A stretch of DNA of 64,000 bases from Flavobacterium weaverense (GTDB taxonomy: Bacteria > Bacteroidota > Bacteroidia > Flavobacteriales > Flavobacteriaceae): NCBI RefSeq assembly GCF_003688495.1, contig NZ_REFH01000009.1, positions 434,001-498,000 on the forward strand, in the 5' to 3' direction. Position numbers and translations under genes: made by a program. Below, piece by piece: positions 9,886 to 19,383 of the stretch (positions are counted from its first letter, which is position 1; each line of letters begins with the position of its first letter). The notes below the pieces were generated by a model, which was not told where the DNA came from, ran no database searches, and saw nothing but the letters and a program-made list of their open reading frames with translations.

Positions 9886-12800
9886 TTAAATTTCGTCCGG
9901 AATTAATCCTTCCTGATTTTTTTTGACTTTTTCTGTTGAAGATTTTTTGGACCTTTGAAACTTAATATATTCAGGTGATAAGTTAGAATCTTGATCTTCA
10001 GATGCAGGACTTGAAACTTTTTCGAATTTTAGATTCTTAAAAATCTTATTTACAAATTCCTTGAATGTGTCAAAATCGACTTCATAAGAAACCCCTAAAC
10101 CTTGTGTATATCCTATACCTTGACCAACGTAATTAATATCATTTTCTTTGTTGAATAGCCTTAAATTTAAAGTACCATCCTCATTAACTCTAAAAAGAAC
10201 TTCAACATCACCTACAATAGCTGATTCATTGACTCCACCAAAAGGAACTCCTAATTTTCCATTAATGGTAACTCGATCATTAATTTTTGAAGAAATTGTT
10301 GCTACAAATCGACCATCTGTTTCTTTCCCTATTCTTCTATCAGCACCAATAAAATTCAGACCAACTTTAAATTTCTCGTCATCAGACTGAATAATTCCTC
10401 CAAGAATGCTAGAAGCTGTCTCAAATAAACTTCCTGAAAAATCAGACTGACTCACTCCTTCTGGGCTTAAGAAAGTACCTGATGACAATAAGTAAAGAGC
10501 TTGTGTTTGTCTGACGTCTTTATCATTCAACTTATATTGAATCTCTGATTTTAACACATTACTAACTGTTGGGAACTCAATATTAAAATCGGGTTCTGGA
10601 CTCGTTAAATCGCCTCTTACTCCTATTATAACTTCTACAGGAACTTTAGTATTAAAAGAAGAATTATCTAACAAAACAGCTGGATTTGCAGAAGTTTTAT
10701 AAATGGCTTCAAGATTTAGTTGCGCTTTCATAGGATTTCCTTCCCACGTAATCGAACCTCCTTTTTTAACCTCAAACTTCTTATCAATCAAACCGCCATA
10801 TTTAAAATTATAACTTCCTTCATATGCCTGGAAATCTCCCCACATATTAAATCTACCAAGCGTATTAATTTTGAACAATAATGATCCAAATCCTTTTCCA
10901 CGCATTCCATGACCCGTATTACGATCGAGAATAACTTCTACCTCGGCATCTGGTGTAATATCAAAATCAAATTCTAATTCAAGTCCGTTATAATTTCTAG
11001 TATTGTCAACAATACCATTTTGTAAATTGTATTTTTCCTTCTCTGTTACAAAATGTATAAATATATTATCACTTACACTTTCGGCATTATTAATAGGTAT
11101 TTTAACAGCTGTACCCTTTTCTGACTTCGCATCAACTTTAATGAATAGAGAATTTGTAGGTCCTTTAATAGTTGCTGTACCATCAATGAAGGCAGTTCCA
11201 TAATAAGCAGCATCCTCACTGTCCTTTGTATCCAAAGCGAGTAAACGTTTAGATCGAATAGCCAAATCTAGCTTCCAGTCGGTAAAATTATTATGTTCTA
11301 TATTTCCATTGAGACTTCCCGTTGTTCCGTATTTTGTATCGGTCAGCGTATTGTTTCTAAATAAAAATTTCTCGTCCGTCAAATCAATGATAGTATTATC
11401 GCCCAAGCCGTAATCAACATTTAAATAAGGGATTGTAATTCCCGCCTTATCTAAGAACAAGCGACCGTTAATATTAGGTTTTTTCACGTTACCTTCAATT
11501 GTTGCATTACCAGAGATTGAACCTCTAATATTAGATAAAACATCACCTCCCAAAGAATTTAAAGCAGCAATGTTGAACTTATCAAATTTTAATTTCAGAT
11601 CTAAAAGAGTCTCCTTGTTTACAATTTCTAAACTACCATCAGCATCAAAGGATTCTAAATTCTTGTTTTCTAGATTAGAATTAATTTTAAATTTCTGTAG
11701 GTTCTCATCTCCTTCAATATCAAAGTTTAACGTCCCTAAATCAGTTTTATTTACGTTTAAATTGTCAATGATAATTGAAGCCGTGGGTTGGTAAACATCC
11801 TTGTTCTGTTTAAAACTCACTTCACCATTAATATTTCCTTCCAATAGGAATTTTTCGTTTGTAGGTGTGATTTGATTTAAATCTACATCTTTGAAACTTA
11901 GCTTTAAATCCTTGACTGTGGGTCCTTTAAAAATACCACCTAATGCAATAGATTGTTCTTCGTGCGAAAGAATGATATTATCTATCGTAAAGTTTTTAAA
12001 CGATTTATCAAAAACGATTTGGTTATCAGCTGATTCATTTTCATTCAGAAACCATAAATAATCCTTGAATTTCACTTCCGATTTACTGATGCCCACTACA
12101 TTATTATTATCCTTGTTGATAGTGTGATATAAATTCAGATTGTAATAATCTTCGGCGTTTTTCCCTCCTTTAAATTCAGACCTAAAATACAAAGTATCTT
12201 TCATGGTCACATTTATCAAACTGAAATCTTGAATTTTATAGTATTTAGTTTTGATACTGTCTAGTTCGATGTACGCGTTATAAAGTGGATTTTTATTATC
12301 GATTGATACATTAATATTATCAAAAGTATTGTCAGAAGCAACGATTTGCGGAGAGTTGAAATTAAGTTTGAATTCTTGATTGTCAGAATTCATATTTCCT
12401 TTAACAATAGTATTTGCTCCTATCGCAATGTCTGGAAAAAATATTTCGATGATTTTATTATAGATCGAAAAGTTGAATTTTAAAAACTGTCCCTTTTTAA
12501 CTTTATGTGGTTTGAAATTAGTGTATAAACTTCCCAAAGAGTTTTTTACTAAATTCTCTAATTGATTGAATTCATATCTTCCTACGATCTCTCCTTGTAC
12601 AATATCTGGAGAGTTAACAGTTATTGTTCGTACTCTATTTTGATCAAATACAGAATTAATGGTAAAATCATCAAAATTGTAAGTGTCTTTTGCATTTTGA
12701 TAAGAAGTCTTGTTGATATAAACATTACCCTGGAAATTTTCTATATTATTTCCACTGGCTTGTACAACAACATCTCCTCTAAATATTGATACTGAATCTT

Positions 12801-14319
12801 TTACTAATTTTAATTTATTCAAATCAGCATTTTCAACATTTAAATGAAAATCATAACGGCTGTCTTTTTTAGTAATATCAAGTAAACCGTCAAATGTCAT
12901 ACTTAAATTTGGGTCGTTAACTGATATTTGACCTTTATACATTGGGCTTTTAAGCGTTCCATCGACAACAATATTAGAATACGTATAATTCCTAAAATCG
13001 ACCTTTGTAATATCACCCTTAATTGCTGTATCTAGAAATTTTTGCTTAAAACCTTTACCGTCAACGTCTATATTCAAACTTACTCTTCCTAAGTCTTTTT
13101 CTTCTAATAAGTTTCCAATGTCAAAATTATCTAAAATTACATTTCCAACATAAGAAGCTTTATCAATTACATCAATATTTTGAATTGCTAAATTTGAAGT
13201 TACATTTCCTAAAGCAGTTATCATGAAGAAATCAGCCTCTACGGCAGTAGTCGAAACGGTAGAAGTTCCTTTTGCAGAGAATCTACCTAACTTTTTTAAT
13301 GAAGTCGGTAATTTATTTCCTAAGATATTTGGTAAAATAACCACTAAGTCTTCATAGGTTGAAGTCAATTTGTCAAACTTAGCGTCCATTGAAAACTTTT
13401 GTCCTTTCTTGGCAAAAAGATTATTAAAGTGAATATCTCCCACAATCTCTGTCTTTCGATCATCTATTAATTTAAGATTATTCAATTGCAAATTATTCAA
13501 TGTTCCTTTTATATTAGACTTTACATAAAAATGCTGGTTTTTTCCAATTTCTTTATAGAAGTGACGAATATCGTTTGAACCTATAGAACCTGATTTTATC
13601 TTAATATCAAAAACGACCTTGTCATTAAAGTTTATAAAATCCTCAATTTTATAATTTAAAAGAACGGTTCCCACTAAAGCAGATTCTTTAGTAAGCAAGT
13701 CTAGTTCCTCAAGTTTAATACTCTTCTTGGAATACGAAAATTTAGATTTCAGGTTTTTTACGTATAAACCTCTAAAATCCATGAACGACATTTTATTGAT
13801 GTTAGTGGTAACATCTGGACCAAAAATCATAAAATCAGTAACCGATGCATTTAATTTAGTAAAATCAACATCTTTAGGATTTTCTCTATTCTCATCTGTT
13901 AAAATGAAATGTCCATTATAGATTTGTAAATTATTAGCCTTCAGCAAAAATTTTCTAGTAGATGGTTTTCCGCTTTCAAATGCCTCTACAAATTTATCTA
14001 GGTTAGAATCCTTTTCATTTTTATACGTCTTTAGGTTAAATAATAGACCCTTAAGTTCTAAACCATCAAAAATCAAATCACCATCTAACAACTTTTTTCC
14101 TTCTAGAATTGTCGTAGCTATTCGTTGAGAATAGATTAAGGTGTCCCTGTGATGATCCCGAATCAAAACGTTTTTAAACTTTATTCCTCCAAAAACAGAT
14201 ACAGCAACTCCCTCGATGGCGATGTTTGTGCCAAAGTCTTTGTTAATACTGTTTGTAAAATAGTGAGCAATTTTTGTTTGAACAACTGGCAAAGTAAGTG
14301 CAATAGCAGCAACCAACAA
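9886..14319 (-). CDS. tamB: TamB-like translocation/assembly or lipid-transfer protein (DUF490)
   Basis: The 1477-residue AsmA/TamB-type protein is dominated by repeated beta-strand modules, the groove-forming fold of the bridge-like lipid-transfer family, and ends with the C-terminal TamB/DUF490 domain (about 1000-1440; LYLLSSGTFLSPEG and FRVNEDGTLNLRLFNKENDI are typical). Family members span the periplasm and support outer-membrane protein or phospholipid delivery. The ATG/GTG/TTG-type start available is TTG at 14319, but the open frame continues upstream to a TAA at 14382-14380 and encodes KKIIKIVFRFLLGLILLLL, clearly the missing membrane anchor. True initiation is therefore probably upstream at a non-canonical codon (ATA 14379 or ATC 14373). 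It diverges from tsaD, as often seen in flavobacteria. Confidence 0.88.
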   Translation of the reverse strand: MLVAAIALTLPVVQTKIAHYFTNSINKDFGTNIAIEGVAVSVFGGIKFKNVLIRDHHRDTLIYSQRIATTILEGKKLLDGDLIFDGLELKGLLFNLKTYKNEKDSNLDKFVEAFESGKPSTRKFLLKANNLQIYNGHFILTDENRENPKDVDFTKLNASVTDFMIFGPDVTTNINKMSFMDFRGLYVKNLKSKFSYSKKSIKLEELDLLTKESALVGTVLLNYKIEDFINFNDKVVFDIKIKSGSIGSNDIRHFYKEIGKNQHFYVKSNIKGTLNNLQLNNLKLIDDRKTEIVGDIHFNNLFAKKGQKFSMDAKFDKLTSTYEDLVVILPNILGNKLPTSLKKLGRFSAKGTSTVSTTAVEADFFMITALGNVTSNLAIQNIDVIDKASYVGNVILDNFDIGNLLEEKDLGRVSLNIDVDGKGFKQKFLDTAIKGDITKVDFRNYTYSNIVVDGTLKSPMYKGQISVNDPNLSMTFDGLLDITKKDSRYDFHLNVENADLNKLKLVKDSVSIFRGDVVVQASGNNIENFQGNVYINKTSYQNAKDTYNFDDFTINSVFDQNRVRTITVNSPDIVQGEIVGRYEFNQLENLVKNSLGSLYTNFKPHKVKKGQFLKFNFSIYNKIIEIFFPDIAIGANTIVKGNMNSDNQEFKLNFNSPQIVASDNTFDNINVSIDNKNPLYNAYIELDSIKTKYYKIQDFSLINVTMKDTLYFRSEFKGGKNAEDYYNLNLYHTINKDNNNVVGISKSEVKFKDYLWFLNENESADNQIVFDKSFKNFTIDNIILSHEEQSIALGGIFKGPTVKDLKLSFKDVDLNQITPTNEKFLLEGNINGEVSFKQNKDVYQPTASIIIDNLNVNKTDLGTLNFDIEGDENLQKFKINSNLENKNLESFDADGSLEIVNKETLLDLKLKFDKFNIAALNSLGGDVLSNIRGSISGNATIEGNVKKPNINGRLFLDKAGITIPYLNVDYGLGDNTIIDLTDEKFLFRNNTLTDTKYGTTGSLNGNIEHNNFTDWKLDLAIRSKRLLALDTKDSEDAAYYGTAFIDGTATIKGPTNSLFIKVDAKSEKGTAVKIPINNAESVSDNIFIHFVTEKEKYNLQNGIVDNTRNYNGLELEFDFDITPDAEVEVILDRNTGHGMRGKGFGSLLFKINTLGRFNMWGDFQAYEGSYNFKYGGLIDKKFEVKKGGSITWEGNPMKAQLNLEAIYKTSANPAVLLDNSSFNTKVPVEVIIGVRGDLTSPEPDFNIEFPTVSNVLKSEIQYKLNDKDVRQTQALYLLSSGTFLSPEGVSQSDFSGSLFETASSILGGIIQSDDEKFKVGLNFIGADRRIGKETDGRFVATISSKINDRVTINGKLGVPFGGVNESAIVGDVEVLFRVNEDGTLNLRLFNKENDINYVGQGIGYTQGLGVSYEVDFDTFKEFVNKIFKNLKFEKVSSPASEDQDSNLSPEYIKFQRSKKSSTEKVKKNQEGLIPDEI

Positions 14320-14446
14320 AAGGAGGATTAGTCCAAGAAGGAAACGGAATACTATTTTTATTATTTTTTTGATACCTATTTATTGTTTAAATTTTCTAAT
14401 ATTTCATTTTGCCTTTGTAAACGCAGCACCTTTGATAAAAATTTTC

Positions 14447-14454
14447 TAATTTTG
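14447..14454 (+). promoter_or_regulatory. Putative -7 box for tsaD
   Basis: TAATTTTG matches TAnnTTTG. Transcription would begin near 14460, which makes the upstream in-frame start at 14459 unlikely and supports ATG 14525. The -33 element is weak. Confidence 0.5.
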
Positions 14455-14524
14455 GACTTTGACAAAAAGAATATTTTTTGTGGTAATTCACTTGTCAAAA
14501 GTAATTCAAAATTTGTGCCTTTTT

Positions 14525-15547
14525 ATGCAAAATCCCGAGGTTTTTATTCTTGCTATCGAAAGTTCCTGCGATGATACTGCTGCAGCCATTTTACAGAACG
14601 ATAAAGTACTATCAAATGTTGTAGCAAATCAGTTAATTCACAACCAATATGGCGGTGTTGTACCTGAGCTAGCCTCCCGTGCTCATCAGCAAAATATTGT
14701 TCCCGTTGTTGACGCAGCGCTTCGTAAAGCAAATATACAAAAAGAACAGTTATCTGCAATTGCATTTACTCAAGGTCCAGGACTAATGGGCTCACTATTA
14801 GTGGGAAGCTCTTTTGCTAAATCGATGGCATTAGCATTGCAAATACCATTAATTGCTGTTAATCATATGCAAGCGCATGTCCTAGCACATTTTATAGCTG
14901 AAGAAAATTTCGAAAAACCTAAATTTCCATTTTTAGCTTTAACCATTAGCGGTGGACATACACAGATTATTAAAGTTGATGATTTTTTTGAAATGAAGGT
15001 AATTGGCGAAACTACAGATGATGCTGTAGGTGAAGCATTCGATAAAAGTGCAAAAATCTTAGGTCTTCCGTATCCTGGAGGTCCTCTAATTGATAAATAT
15101 GCACAACTAGGAAATCCAAAAGCTTTTGTATTTACAAAGCCAAAAGTTCCCGGATTAGACTTTAGTTTCTCTGGACTAAAAACGGCGATTTTGTATTTTA
15201 TTCAAAAGAAAAAAATAGAAAATTCGAATTTTGTTGACGAAAATTTAAATGATATCTGTGCGTCCATACAACATACAATAATCGAAATTTTAATGGATAA
15301 ATTAAAATTAGCGGTTAAGGAAACAGGAATCAAACAAATCGCAATTGGCGGAGGAGTGTCCGCAAATTCAGGAATTAGGAATACATTAAAGAAAGCTGAA
15401 GATTTATACGGCTGGAAAACTTTTGTTCCAAAATTTGAGTACACTACGGATAATGCTGCAATGATTGGAATTGTAGGTTATCAAAAATTTTTAAATCAAA
15501 CATTTGAAACTTCATCTGTCGTTTCTAAAGCAAGAATTCAATTTTAA
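14525..15547 (+). CDS. tsaD: tRNA N6-adenosine threonylcarbamoyltransferase TsaD
   Basis: It transfers the threonylcarbamoyl group from TC-AMP to A37 of ANN-decoding tRNAs, together with TsaB and TsaE. From ATG 14525 the protein has 340 residues, the usual TsaD length, starting MQNPEVFILAIESSCDDTAAAI. The metal-binding histidines lie in VNHMQAHVLAHF, with SGGHTQIIKV, DDAVGEAFDK and the C-terminal GGGVSANSGIR nucleotide loop. An in-frame start at 14459 would add 22 non-conserved residues and would sit almost on the predicted transcription start, so I reject it. It is followed after 3 bp by rsmE. Confidence 0.95.
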   Translation: MQNPEVFILAIESSCDDTAAAILQNDKVLSNVVANQLIHNQYGGVVPELASRAHQQNIVPVVDAALRKANIQKEQLSAIAFTQGPGLMGSLLVGSSFAKSMALALQIPLIAVNHMQAHVLAHFIAEENFEKPKFPFLALTISGGHTQIIKVDDFFEMKVIGETTDDAVGEAFDKSAKILGLPYPGGPLIDKYAQLGNPKAFVFTKPKVPGLDFSFSGLKTAILYFIQKKKIENSNFVDENLNDICASIQHTIIEILMDKLKLAVKETGIKQIAIGGGVSANSGIRNTLKKAEDLYGWKTFVPKFEYTTDNAAMIGIVGYQKFLNQTFETSSVVSKARIQF

Positions 15548-15550
15548 GTT

Positions 15551-16258
15551 ATGCAATTATTTTACAATCCCAACATAAACGAAGCAACAGAAAGTTTTTC
15601 TTTTGATAAAGAAGAGAGTAAACATATAATTAAAGTATTACGTAAAAAGGATACAGATATATTACATGTTACTAATGGATTAGGTTTTTTATTTACTACT
15701 GAAATTACTTTAGCTTCTGACAGTAAATGTACCGTTAAAATTATTTCGATAGAAAAAGCAGAAGTTTCAAAATTCAGATTGCATCTTGCTGTCGCACCAA
15801 CAAAAATGAATGATCGTTTCGAGTGGTTTTTAGAAAAAGCTACTGAAATAGGGATACACGAAATAACGCCAATCATCTGTGATCGTTCCGAAAGAAAAAC
15901 GATTAATAAGGAACGTTTTGATAAGATCTTATTAGCCGCAATGAAACAATCGAACGAATTATTTCTGCCAATTTTAAATCCTGCAATGACTTTTAAAGAA
16001 TTTGTAAATAGTGAAAATCAAGATTTAAAAATTATTGCGCATTGTGAAGAGACAGATAAAAAAACATTTAAATCTATCTTACGACCTAATGAAAAAATAA
16101 CCATGTTAATAGGTCCAGAGGGTGATTTTTCAGAAAAAGAAATAGGATTAGCTCTCAGTAATAATTTCACAGCTGTTTCTCTTGGAAACACTAGATTACG
16201 TACAGAAACTGCCGCAATTGTCGCTTGTCACAGTGTAGTATTTGTTAATGAAGTCTAA
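15551..16258 (+). CDS. rsmE: 16S rRNA (uracil-1498-N3)-methyltransferase RsmE
   Basis: The 235-residue SPOUT methyltransferase modifies U1498 of 16S rRNA using SAM. The N-terminal PUA-like region (about 1-70, with EESKHIIKVLRKKDTD) is followed by the knot domain: LEKATEIGIHEITPI, LIGPEGDFSEKEI and LGNTRLRTETAAIVA, the last two forming the SAM-binding deep knot. The start is 3 bp after tsaD, so the two are co-transcribed. The length and every family motif are intact. Confidence 0.93.
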   Translation: MQLFYNPNINEATESFSFDKEESKHIIKVLRKKDTDILHVTNGLGFLFTTEITLASDSKCTVKIISIEKAEVSKFRLHLAVAPTKMNDRFEWFLEKATEIGIHEITPIICDRSERKTINKERFDKILLAAMKQSNELFLPILNPAMTFKEFVNSENQDLKIIAHCEETDKKTFKSILRPNEKITMLIGPEGDFSEKEIGLALSNNFTAVSLGNTRLRTETAAIVACHSVVFVNEV

Positions 16259-16273
16259 TATAAGCCATTGGTT

Positions 16274-16915
16274 ATGAAAAAAATATTTTATTCATCACTG
16301 CTCTTATTTTCTTTATCATCGTATTCGCAAGAAATTGCTTTGCTGAAGTATAACGGCGGCGGCGATTGGTATGCAAATCCAACTTCATTGACTAATTTAA
16401 TAAAATATTGTAATTCAAATATTAATACGCAAATTAAACTTAAACCAGCTACTGTTGAACCAAGCAGTCCAGAATTATTTTTGTATCCATTAGTTCATAT
16501 GACAGGCCATGGAAATGTGGTTTTTAATGAGAATGAGGTAAGTAATTTAAGCAATTACCTTTCGGCCGGAGGTTTTCTTCATATCGATGACAATTACGGG
16601 ATGGATCAATACGTTCGAAAAGAAATAAAAAAAATATTCCCAAATAATGATTTAGTAGAAATTCCAGCCAATCATTTAATTTTTCAAAAACCAAATTTTT
16701 TTCCAAATGGATTACCAAAAATTCATGAACACGACGGAAAACGACCTCAAGCATTTGGTATATTTTTAGAAGGTAAACTAGTTTTACTCTACACTTATGA
16801 ATGTGATCTAGGAGACGGATGGGAAGATGCAGAAGTAAATAACGACCCTAAAGAAGTTCGCGAAAAAGCATTAAAAATGGGAGCGAATATTGTAAATTAT
16901 ATATTTAATAATTAG
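16274..16915 (+). CDS. DUF4159-domain secreted protein
   Basis: From ATG 16274 the protein has 213 residues with a signal peptide (MKKIFYSSLLLFSLSSYSQ). A TTG six bases earlier is in frame but adds nothing useful. The DUF4159 domain covers almost the whole protein, with HMTGHGNVVF, LSAGGFLHIDDNYGMD and the acidic C-terminal GDGWEDAEVNNDPKEVREKALKMG. DUF4159 proteins resemble glutamine-amidotransferase-like folds and are often near MoxR/von Willebrand clusters; none is here. The function is unknown. It lies 15 bp after rsmE and ends the tsaD operon. Confidence 0.82.
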   Translation: MKKIFYSSLLLFSLSSYSQEIALLKYNGGGDWYANPTSLTNLIKYCNSNINTQIKLKPATVEPSSPELFLYPLVHMTGHGNVVFNENEVSNLSNYLSAGGFLHIDDNYGMDQYVRKEIKKIFPNNDLVEIPANHLIFQKPNFFPNGLPKIHEHDGKRPQAFGIFLEGKLVLLYTYECDLGDGWEDAEVNNDPKEVREKALKMGANIVNYIFNN

Positions 16916-17267
16916 ATAATTAAATTTAATTTTTACCTTGTTTTATGTATAATCTAAGAAAGATCTAGAAAAATTCTAAGTTAATTTTATTGTAGACATT
17001 TTAGAAGGTTACTCGACTATATGAGCTTCCCAAATAATTTAAATTTTCATTTTTACTAGCTAGTTATAAAAATTTTCTACATTCAAAATTTTACATTTAG
17101 TAAGAAAATACTTTATTTTTATAAATATCCACATTTCTATTTATGCAGTAAAACCACCTTATAATTTTTATTTTTGTAAAAAAACATATAAAAATTTTTT
17201 ATATTGATAAATTGTTATAGAATTGTGAAATAATTAACCAAAACCACTAATTTATAACAAACCATTT
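16916..17267. other. AT-rich intergenic region; putative -7 box for the metalloprotease
   Basis: This 352-bp stretch holds no open frame of note. TATTTTTG at 17169-17176 matches the TAnnTTTG box and would give an 85-base leader before the metalloprotease ATG. No convincing -33 TTG is present 19-20 bp upstream. No terminator with a GC-rich stem was found behind the DUF4159 gene. Confidence 0.4.
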
Positions 17268-18212
17268 ATGAAAAAAATCTTTTTACCAGCTGCGGCATTA
17301 TTAATGCTATTTTCTTGTCAAAACGACACAACAGAAACAGATGTTCAAACAAACGCAGTTTTACAGCGTGGTTGTGCATCACAGGAAGTGTTAGCCGCAC
17401 AAATGAAAGCTGATCCAACATTAGCTTTGAGAATGAACAAAATTGAGGACTTTACTCAAAAATCAATGTTAAACGGTCGTATTGTTAATGGAAAAGTCGA
17501 AATTCCAGTAGTAGTCAACGTTTTATACAAAACAGCTTCTGAAAATATTTCAACAGCTCAAATTCAGTCACAAATTGATGTTTTAAACCGTGATTTTAAT
17601 GCTGCGAATTCTGATTTCACTAAAGTTCCATCATTATTTTCAGGAGTAAAAGCTAATGTGGGTATTAAATTTGTTTTGCAAAATATAGTAAGAAGATCAA
17701 CTACAATAGCTTCTTGGTCTACAAATGATGCTATGAAAAAATCAGCTACAGGAATTGCACCTACGTCGCCAGCTACAGTGCTTAACATGTGGGCATGTAA
17801 TTTAGGTGGTGGAATATTGGGTTACGCTCAGTTTCCAGGAGGATCATTATCCACTGATGGAGTTGTAATTGACAATAATGCTTTTGGAACAACTGGATCA
17901 GTTAGTGCTCCATTTAATTTAGGAAGAACAGCTACTCACGAAGTGGGTCACTGGATGAATTTACGCCACATTTGGGGTGATGCAAACTGTGGAAGTGATT
18001 ACGTTTCTGATACACCAACACATAACGAACCTAATTACGGTGTTTTAAATTATCCTCATTATAGCACTTGTTCAGGAACTCCGGTTGAAATGACTATGAA
18101 CTATATGGATTACTCAGATGATAGAGGAATGTATATGTTTACAAATGGACAAAAGTCTAGAATGGCAGCCTTATTCGTTTCTGGAGGTTCTAGATCAAGT
18201 TTTAGAAATTAA
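17268..18212 (+). CDS. M43 (pappalysin/cytophagalysin-type) zinc metalloprotease, lipoprotein
   Basis: The 314-residue protein begins with a lipoprotein signal whose lipobox ends LFSC (C17), so it is probably lipid-anchored. The catalytic zinc motif HEVGHWMNLRH starts near residue 224, followed by WGDANCGSDYVSDTP and the Met-turn TMNYMDYSDD, the classic metzincin/M43 arrangement. Four cysteines around the active site probably form disulfides as in cytophagalysin. Members degrade proteins outside the cell. It stands alone, with its own promoter region upstream and a terminator downstream, and lacks a C-terminal type IX secretion tag. Confidence 0.9.
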   Translation: MKKIFLPAAALLMLFSCQNDTTETDVQTNAVLQRGCASQEVLAAQMKADPTLALRMNKIEDFTQKSMLNGRIVNGKVEIPVVVNVLYKTASENISTAQIQSQIDVLNRDFNAANSDFTKVPSLFSGVKANVGIKFVLQNIVRRSTTIASWSTNDAMKKSATGIAPTSPATVLNMWACNLGGGILGYAQFPGGSLSTDGVVIDNNAFGTTGSVSAPFNLGRTATHEVGHWMNLRHIWGDANCGSDYVSDTPTHNEPNYGVLNYPHYSTCSGTPVEMTMNYMDYSDDRGMYMFTNGQKSRMAALFVSGGSRSSFRN

Positions 18213-18237
18213 TATTTTTTGTTTTTTTTTTGAATTT

Positions 18238-18263
18238 AAAACTCGCTACTTGTTAGCGAGTTT
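18238..18263 (+). terminator. Intrinsic terminator of the metalloprotease gene
   Basis: The stem AAACTCGCTA with TAGCGAGTTT has a short loop (cttgt) and is followed by T7. Confidence 0.85.
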
Positions 18264-18291
18264 TTTTATATTTACCAATTAAATTCAAAAC

Positions 18292-19383
18292 ATGATTACA
18301 TCAAAAATTATTTCTAATGGTATCCTTCGATCAGTACTGACGATAGTTGTAGTAGGATTGATACTTTTATTTTTATATAAAATACAATCAGTACTTATCT
18401 ATCTTGTAGTATCTCTGATACTTGCCTTGATAGGTACTCCAATTCTAGATTTTTTCAAACGAAGACTGAAATTCAATCATATTTTTGCAACAATAGCTGT
18501 ATTGTTCATATTCATATTAATAATATTTGGTTTCATAATGTTGTTTGTACCATTAATACTTTCACAGGGGCAAAACTTATCGCTCTTAAATACTGGTGAA
18601 ATCGAACAAAAAATAATACTACTGGTCAATCAAATTACTGCTTTTTTAGATAATCATAGTATCGATTCAGCGCAAGTCCTGAAAGAATCGAATATAACCT
18701 CAAAAATTAATTTCAACTTTATTCCAGACTTTTTAAATGCATTATTAGGAACAATCAGTAGTTTCGGAATGGGACTAGCTTCTGTATTATTTATTACATT
18801 TTTCTTTTTAAAGGATAGTAAAAAGTTCTTAATTGGATCAAAAAAGTTAATTCCAGACAGTCATGAAGATCAAGTTTTAAACTCGGTGGAAAAAACAAAT
18901 CATTTACTGTCTCGTTATTTCATTGGTTTACTGCTTCAATTATTTATTGTTTTCATTTGTTACCTTATCGTTTTAATAATTTTTGGTTTACCAAATGCTA
19001 TTATAATTGCTTTTCTATGCGCAGTGTTAAACATCATTCCGTACATAGGACCATTAATCGCTTCGCTTTTGGCAGCGCTTTTAACAATGCTTAGTAATTT
19101 AGGTAGTGATTTTCAATCTGAAATTTTACCTACAACTATCTATGTTTTAATTGGTTTCTGGATTGTTCAAATTATAGATAACAATTTATCGCAGCCTATT
19201 ATTTTTTCGAAAAGTGTAAGTTCACATCCTTTAGAAATTTTTCTTGTGATTCTTATTGCTGGTTTTCTATTTGGAATTTTAGGAATGATCATCGCAGTTC
19301 CATTATATACTATCATTAAAGTTATTAGTAAAGAGTTCTTTCCTGAAAACCCGGTTATCAAGCTATTAACTAAAGATATGTAA
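18292..19383 (+). CDS. AI-2E family transporter (PerM/YdiK-like)
   Basis: The 363-residue polytopic inner-membrane protein has paired hydrophobic helices at the N terminus (about 12-85), a soluble periplasmic-type segment (about 95-145), and a C-terminal membrane block with FLKDSKKFL, the conserved IIPYIGPLIASLLAALL and VQIIDNNLSQPIIFSKSVSSHPLEIF. The last matches the family signature (D-N-x-x-x-P-x-I/V). Family members export small molecules or ions; the name reflects E. coli TqsA, and the true substrate here is unknown. Its stop overlaps the next start by one base (TAATG), implying translational coupling. Confidence 0.9.
   Translation: MITSKIISNGILRSVLTIVVVGLILLFLYKIQSVLIYLVVSLILALIGTPILDFFKRRLKFNHIFATIAVLFIFILIIFGFIMLFVPLILSQGQNLSLLNTGEIEQKIILLVNQITAFLDNHSIDSAQVLKESNITSKINFNFIPDFLNALLGTISSFGMGLASVLFITFFFLKDSKKFLIGSKKLIPDSHEDQVLNSVEKTNHLLSRYFIGLLLQLFIVFICYLIVLIIFGLPNAIIIAFLCAVLNIIPYIGPLIASLLAALLTMLSNLGSDFQSEILPTTIYVLIGFWIVQIIDNNLSQPIIFSKSVSSHPLEIFLVILIAGFLFGILGMIIAVPLYTIIKVISKEFFPENPVIKLLTKDM

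Noticed and set aside
14459..14524. Longer tsaD start at 14459, giving 362 residues
   Set aside because: The extra 22 residues do not fit the family start and the codon lies almost on the predicted transcription start; ATG 14525 gives the normal length.
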